Of a stretch of 64,000 nucleotides of DNA, positions 58,373-64,000 are shown piece by piece. Position numbers and translations under genes: made by a program. Each line of letters opens with the position of its first letter. Positions within the stretch are counted from its first letter, which is position 1. The stretch comes from Luscinia megarhynchos. Lineage: Eukaryota > Chordata > Aves > Passeriformes > Turdidae. The notes under the pieces were generated by a model. It did no database searches. It had not been told where the DNA came from and was given only the letters and a program-made list of their open reading frames with translations. The stretch spans positions 2,728,001 to 2,792,000 of the forward strand of contig JAPFBE010000032.1 in assembly GCA_034336665.1 (NCBI GenBank), in the 5' to 3' direction.

Positions 58373-60805
58373 ATGGTATGGCATTACTCTTTGGTCTCAC
58401 AATTGCTGTCCTTTGTTCTCGTGGGGGGCTTCAACTTAAAACATGTCTGCTGGAAATGCAACACAGCTGAGAGAGAACAGTCCAGGAGGTTCCTAGAGTG
58501 TGTGGAAGAGAACTTCCTGTCACAGCTGGTGAGTGAACCAACTAGGGCAGATGCCCCACCAGACCCGTTGTTTGTGAACAGAGAAGGACTGGTTGGTGAT
58601 GTGATGGTCGGACATTGTCTTGAGCAAAGCAATCACAAAATGATAGTTTTCAATTCTCAGAGAAGTAAGGAGGGGGGTCATCACAACTGCCATGATGGGC
58701 TTCCAAAGGGCATGCTTTGGCCTGTTTAGAAGACTGGTTGAAAGAGTCCCCTGGGAGGCTGGACACTCCAAGAAGGAACTCCTAAAGATACAGGAGCAGG
58801 CCGTCCCCATGTACCCAAAGATAAGCAGGTGGGGAAGAAGACAGGCCTGGCGGAACAGAGCTGTTTTGCTGGAACTCAGGGATAAAAATAGAGTTTATTA
58901 CCTCTGGAGAAAGGAGCAGGTAGTTCAGGAGGACTATAAGGATGTAATGAGAAAATTAGAAGGGCCAAAACACAACCAGGACTTAATCTGGCCACTGCTG
59001 TAAAGGACAACAAAAAATGTTTCTACAGATACATCAGTAACAAAAGCAGGGCCAAGGAGAATCTCAATCCTTTACTGGATGTGGGAGGGGAAAGTGACAA
59101 ATGATGAGGAAAAGGCTGAGGTACTAAATGCCTTCTTTACCACAGTCTTAAATAGCAAGACCAGTTGTCTTCAAGGTACCCATCCCTGGGTTGTAAGAAA
59201 GAGATGGGGAACAGGATGAAGTCCCCATAATCCAGGAGGGAATGATCAGTGACCTGCTATGCCACTTAGACCCACACAAGTCCATGGGGCCAGATGGGAT
59301 CCACCTGAGAGTACTGAGGGAGCTGGTGGAAGTGCTCACTAAGCCACTTTCAATAATTTACCAGCAGTCTTGGTCAACCAGGGAGGTCCCAGTTGACTGG
59401 AATTTAGCAAATGTGATGCCTATCTGTAAGAAGAGTCAGAAGGAGAATCTGGGGAACAACAGGCCCGTCAGCCTGACTTCAGTGCTGGGGAAGGGTATGG
59501 AGCAGATCATCTTGATTTGTCATCATTCAACAGGTGCAGGACAACCAGGGGATCAGGCCCAAGCAGCATGGGTTTAGGAAAGGCAGGTCCTGCTTGACTA
59601 ACCTGATCTTCTATGACAGAGTGACCTGCTTAGTGGATGAAGAAAAGGCTGTGGGTGTTATCCACCTAGACTTTAGTAAAGCTTTTGAAGTAGTCTCCCA
59701 TAGCATTGTCATAGAGAAACTGGCTTCCCATGGTGTGGAGTGGTATACTCCTTGCTAGGTAAAAAACTGGCTGGATGGCTGGGGTCACAGTTGTGGTGAA
59801 CGGAGTTACATCCAGTTGACAGCCAGTTACAAATGGTGATCTCCAGGGCTCAGGATTTGGGCCAGATCTATTTAATATCTTCATCAATGACCTGGACAAA
59901 GGGATCAAGTGCACCCTCAGTAAGTTTGCAGATGACACCAAGTTCGGTGGGTATGTCATTCTGCTTGAGGATAGGAAGGCTCTGCAGAGGGATCTGGACA
60001 GGCTGGATTGATGGGCCAAGGCAAATTTTATGAGGTTCAACAAGGCCAAATGCTGGGTCCTGCACTTGAGTCACCACAACCCCATGCAGTGCTACAGGGT
60101 TGGGGAAAAGTGGCTGAAAAACTGCCTGGAGAAAAAGGACTTGGGAGTGCTGGTTGACAACAGCTGAACATGAGCCAGCAGTGTGTCCTGGTGGCCAAGA
60201 AGGCCAGTGTCATCCTGGCTTGTATCAGGAACAGTGTAGCCAGCAGGCTGAGGGAAGTGATTGTCCCTGTGTACTCAGCACTGGTGAGGCCGCACCTCGA
60301 ATACTGTGTTCAGTTTAGTTCACTTTAAGGAAGACATTTAGGCACTGGAGTGAGTCCAAAGAAGGGAAGTGAAGCTGGTGAAAGGTCTGGGACACAAGTC
60401 TATGAAAATTGCCTGAGACAATTGGAGTGTTTAGCCTGAAGAAATGGAGGCTATGGGAAGACCTTATTGCTTTGTACAACTACCTGAAAGGTGGTTGTAA
60501 TGAAGTGGGTGTCAGTCTCTTCTCCCAGGTAACAATTGACAGAACAATTGGAAATGGCACCAAGTTGGGGCAGGGGAGATTTAGATTAGATATTAGGAAA
60601 AATTCTTCACAGAATGGGTTTTCAAGCATTGGAACAGGTTGCCCAGGGAAGTGGCAGTCACCATTCCTGGAAGATTTTAAAAAAATGTGTGGATATGGCA
60701 CTTGAGGACATGGTTTAGTGGTGAACATGGTGGTGGATTGAGAGCTGGATTCAATGATCTTAGAGGTGTTTCCCAACCTTAATGATTCTATGAGTCTATG
60801 TCGAC
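58373..60805 (+). mobile_element. CR1 LINE, 2.4 kb, plus strand
   Basis: Endonuclease end (FLECVEENFLSQLVSEPTRA) is followed by LFRRLVERVPWEAG, LDPHKSMGPDGIHLRVLRE and GFRKGRSCLTNLIFYDR. Next come IHLDFSKAFEVVSHS (motif A), a [12 protein letters not shown] box near 59915-59950 and [20 protein letters not shown]. The 3' end at about 60800 is AATGATTCTATGAGTCTATG. Stops and frame changes are frequent (60011 and others), so it is a relic. It lacks the CR1 5' part. Confidence 0.9.
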
Positions 60806-60955
60806 TGAGATGCAGAGAGAGAAATGAGCACAGACAGAAGAAGAGAAAGACACATGCAGAACAAGACAGAAAGACATGCATACAGATGCAGTGGAAGAGA
60901 GAGAATGGTTCAGATACACAGAGGGGGAGGGAGAAAGAGAGAGAGATATGTATTG
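60806..60955. repeat. GA-rich simple sequence
   Basis: Purine-rich, with many AGAGA and GAAGAGAAAG runs, between CR1 and the ERVL fragment. Confidence 0.6.
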
Positions 60956-61300
60956 GAGTCAAAGGCAGCCAAGTGGTATGTTCCAAATGACATTGACAAT
61001 GCACTTTTCTCAATCCCTTTGGAGAAAGAATGCAGACAACAGTTTGCTTTCACATGGAAGAGTGTCAAATATACCATGAATCAACTGCCCCATGGGTGGA
61101 AACACAGTCCTGACATTTGTCATGAACTAATTCAAACTGCACTGTTATATGGTAATGGCATTGAACATGTACAATACATCCATGACATGATCGTGTGGGG
61201 CAACAAAGTAGAAGTGTTTTAGAAAGAAAAAAAACAGAATGTAGATTTTTCTGAAAGCTGATTTCATCACAAAAAGAAGTAAGGTCAAGGGACCTACACA
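60956..61300 (+). mobile_element. ERVL-type reverse-transcriptase fragment (plus strand)
   Basis: The plus strand encodes DIDNALFSIPLEKECRQQF and NQLPHGWKHSPDICHELIQ. A damaged catalytic box follows (YIHDMIVWGN, first Asp replaced by His). The same RT type is found at 39817-40104 on the other strand. About 115 codons remain. Confidence 0.75.
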
Positions 61301-61384
61301 GGAGATCCAGTTCGTGGGTGTAAAATGGCAAGACAGATGTCATCATGTCCCTATGAATGAGATAACAAAATAACAGAACTGGAA

Positions 61385-61788
61385 CACTTAAGTCAAGGGC
61401 TACAAGGCTTTTCAGAAGAGATACACTGGGAATGAGGGGCAGGGGTGTTGCCATCTATGTTAAGGAATGGATAGATTTGAAGAGCTGCCTCTGAGAAACA
61501 GCCACAGACAGGTTGAGAGCCTGTGTGCAAGAGCTCTCCATCTCCATGTATAAGAAATCAAGCAGGAGAGGTAGAAAATCTGCATGCCTGAGCAAGCATT
61601 TGCTCCTCAAACTGAGGAGTAAGAAGGAAATTCACACCAGTGGAAGCAGGGACAAGTGGCCTGGGGAGGGTACAAAGATATGGTTTGGATGTGTAGGGAT
61701 GAAGTCAGGAAAGCCAAGGCACAGATGAAACAGAACTTGGCAAGGAATGTGAAGAATAACAAGAAGGGATCCTCTAAGTACACAGGTC
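61385..61788 (+). mobile_element. CR1 LINE endonuclease-side fragment (plus strand)
   Basis: The plus strand, with frame changes, encodes CR1-like text ending in RDEVRKAKAQMKQNLARNV and KNNKKG. It is cut by the provirus LTR at 61789. Confidence 0.65.
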
Positions 61789-62074
61789 TGTTGCGTTGGC
61801 GACCTGGTTCCAGCCCGGCACGGCGGCTCTAACCCAGAGCCACTCGGTCCATGTGCTCCATATACCAATATGGCAGATAGCAAATGGCGTTTATTGAGGG
61901 GTCACAGGGGTTTTTATGGTGGGCTATCTCTATGTCATTTCCCTTAGCTCATGTCCGGCCGGGTGTGGCCAGGTACAGAGCCGGGATCTGACCACAGGGG
62001 GTGGGGGGAAGAAGTGTCCCTAGCTGTCCGTCACAACCCGACATCTTCCGCTCGCAAATCCCTAACTCCCCACA
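61789..62074 (-). mobile_element. 3' LTR, 286 bp, of the mosaic provirus
   Basis: On the minus strand it starts TGTGGGGAGTTAGGG and ends GCCAACGCAACA. TTTATT at 61890-61895 gives AATAAA on the minus strand. A purine tract GAGGGAGGGGGGAGA (62075-62089) stands immediately before it in the minus direction, as a polypurine tract should. Confidence 0.82.
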
Positions 62075-62194
62075 TCTCCCCCCTCCCTCATGATTAGTAA
62101 AAATCATACAAAGTTATAAAATTTAGACGTTATTAAATTTCATGGGTTAGTAAGGTTAGTATAAAATCGTGAGTGTGTTAGTAGCAGGCATGCC

Positions 62195-63240
62195 TTAAAG
62201 TAATTGTCGGCGTTCGACGAGCATAATGTTGACTGTTTCTAGGCGCTTCTTAACGAATTGCACTAGTTTGTTAAATATGCAAGGCCCGAAGATTAGTGTT
62301 AGTAAGAGTATAGTGACTGGGCCTATTAGGGTAGAGATTAGGGTGGTGAGCCATGGGGAACGGTTGAACCATGATTCGAACCAGCCCTGTTGAGCTTCCC
62401 TGTCCATTTTTCTCAGGTTTAGTCGGTCTCTCAGTTCGGCCATGGAGTCTCTGACGACTCCGGTGTGGTCCGCATAAAAACAGCACACAGGCCTCCTTGC
62501 TGCATGAACAGAAGGTCCAGTCCTCGCCTGTTTTGGAGGACGACCTCTGAGAGTGAGGAAAGGGATTTCTCTAGGGACGAAATGGATTTCTCGATTCTTT
62601 GCAAGTCCTCGTCGACAGTCATCTGCAGTTGAGCCAGTCCTTGGTGTCGGGTTGCGAGGGCTGAGACGCCTGTGGCAGCGCCAGTAGCTCCTAAACCGAG
62701 GAGCATTGCGATGGTGATGCCCGTTACCACTTCTCGCTTGTGGAGCCGGTCAGGTTCCTCGAGCATCTGGTACACTTCTTCTTCCTGGCGATACAGAACT
62801 CTGGGGACAATGAGAACTTGAACACAAAAGTCGGTAGAGTGGTTGAATTTGTTAAGGAGTACACATGGGCTTACCCCTGACTGTTGACAGACCCACATTC
62901 CCGATGCAGCAGGGATTACCCACTGGAACTTCCCCCCTTTAAGTTTGACAAATTCCCGGCAGACGTTGCCCATCTGCTTTGCCAAGGTTGCATTGCCGAA
63001 GCATTTGCCCTGACCCGCGGACCTGGCTTAGGGTAATGCCTCTCCGGGGGTGTCCCATCTGCATTGGCGTGGACTGTCTGACTTTGAAAAGATGAATGGG
63101 AGACCGATAGCAACCCCTTCATAAAAGGGGGCTGTGCATCATAGCACAACCAGCATGATTCTGTGAGGTTCGGGTTGGATTGGTTTAATGATAGAAAGGT
63201 GGCATTCAACATGTTTAGGAATGGGTTGTAGAGGGTTGGT
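62195..63240 (-). pseudogene. Class I-type env, C-terminal part, frameshifted
   Basis: It starts in SU with LNQSNPNLTESCWLCYDAQ, the CWLC box of gamma-type SU (63212-62916). After a frame change the TM frame (62985-62431) has a hydrophobic fusion-peptide-like [20 protein letters not shown], heptads and [16 protein letters not shown], the immunosuppressive-type segment. A second frame change falls in the CX6CC region near 62480. The rest (62488-62195) has [11 protein letters not shown], the membrane anchor [20 protein letters not shown] and a short tail. The first half of SU is missing. Confidence 0.85.
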
Positions 63241-63273
63241 CTGGCTAGGAGATCGACTGGGGGCAGTTTACTG

Positions 63274-64000
63274 CTACGTGGCCTGCCTGGGTCGCGACTT
63301 GAAGCATGCCATCACACTGGTTATTGCAGTGCGAACCGCTGCCTGGATGGGAGCAAGGTGCTCCTCCTTTACAACGTGCCTGATCATGGTTGCGACATTG
63401 GACCCAGGTGGCAGCGATCTTAAAATGTCCTTGGTGGTTGAATTGCATTGCTGCCTCAGGCAGTCGGCTACTACAGGGCCTTTCGCCTCTGAAGGTAATG
63501 AAGAGGAATCTACTGCTGCTTGGAGCCGGTCCACAAACTGAGTGAAGCTCTCACTCTCACTTTGCTTTATGGTGGACCAAGGCGACTGTTTAGCTAGTAC
63601 CTTAGAAACAGTACGGATGGCTTCTCTGGCAGCACGGGTTGTTGTCATGACCTCATGGGCCCGCAGACCCTCTGCCTGTGCTTGTGGGGTGATCATAGTT
63701 GGGTCTCTGCCCGTTAGCCTCTGTAAGCTGGAGCCGTGCAGTGGATGGTTTTCCCCCGTTACCAGGGCTAGCTGCTTTGCACAGTTATCCTCCCATTCTT
63801 GCTTAAAAACGATCATCCCTGCCCCATCAAAGATTAGCCTGCAAGTCTGTTTGATATCAAAGGGAAGCATATCGTCACCTCCAAAAACGCTATCCACAAG
63901 TGTGGAAACCATGGCAGAATTAATTCCCTTATCTGCAACCGCTTTTACGATAGCCTGTACGTCTTTCTCGGATTTACCGGCGAGTAGGTTCGTTGGTTCC
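63274..64000 (-). pseudogene. gag, class II-like capsid, partial
   Basis: The frame is open from the window edge and holds the first visible Met at 63912. The capsid has TPQAQAEGLRAHEVMTTTRA and the major-homology-like ESFTQFVDRLQAAVDSS. It ends CFKSRPRQAT, the first half of a nucleocapsid zinc knuckle with Ser in place of the second Cys. The second half (GHVAVNC) appears in another frame just beyond, so a frameshift splits the knuckle. The start lies outside the window. Confidence 0.8.

Larger units (their letters stand above)
61789..64000 (-). mobile_element. Pol-deleted mosaic provirus (minus strand, runs off the window)
   Basis: From high to low coordinate it holds gag (class II-like capsid), then directly the C-terminal half of SU and TM of a class I (gamma-type) env, a polypurine tract and a 286-bp LTR. 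No protease, RT or integrase sequence lies between gag and env. The 5' LTR would lie beyond 64000. An internal deletion plus a mixed ancestry explain the layout. Confidence 0.82.

Overview
This window is vertebrate, almost certainly avian, nuclear DNA. It holds the 3' part of one host gene, several CR1 LINE fragments (recognisable by CR1 reverse-transcriptase protein and by the ATTCTATGA-type 3' end) and a dense, nested set of endogenous retroviruses (ERVs) and solo LTRs. Base composition is AT-rich outside the retroviral parts, and no bacterial-style gene organisation is present. The LTR types resemble those common in songbirds, so a passerine is my best guess (inference).

Region 1 (1-23.1 kb) carries the last exons of FCHO2 on the + strand. 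FCHO2 is an F-BAR/mu-homology-domain protein that starts clathrin-coated pits. Nine exons (4589-4715, 6239-6298, 7955-8066, 10190-10345, 12880-13012, 14819-15018, 19515-19579, 21205-21369, 21598-21620) join in a continuous frame of 1041 nt (346 codons plus stop). They encode the linker end and the whole C-terminal mu-homology domain. One intron has a GC donor (after 19579). The 60-nt exon at 6239-6298 is symmetrical and could be skipped. The introns hold CR1 pieces and at least six LTRs, three with target-site duplications I could read.

Region 2 (23.9-30.2 kb) is a patchwork of CR1 copies in both orientations, one split by a 428-bp solo LTR (27452-27879). A sister 428-bp LTR lies in an FCHO2 intron (11661-12088).

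Region 3 (30.4-38.6 kb) is an old class II (ERVK-like) provirus on the - strand: LTR, primer-binding site, GC-rich gag, protease, RT/RNase H, integrase and an env stub. It is broken by stops and active-site losses and has no 3' LTR.

Region 4 (38.7-53.4 kb) is an old ERVL-type element on the - strand that was hit twice by elements of one LTR family. The first hit is a nearly complete 10-kb provirus (41347-51362, + strand) with paired LTRs, a CCTTT duplication, an intact gag, an almost intact pol and a long env with two in-frame stops. The second is an older solo LTR (51825-52493, CTTGG duplication).

Region 5 (53.6-61.8 kb) holds several more LTRs, a 2.4-kb CR1 ending at about 60800 and a small ERVL RT relic. 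Region 6 (61.8 kb to the window edge) is a - strand provirus with a 286-bp 3' LTR, a class I-type env and a class II-type gag fused almost directly, with pol missing. No RNA genes or CRISPR arrays were seen.
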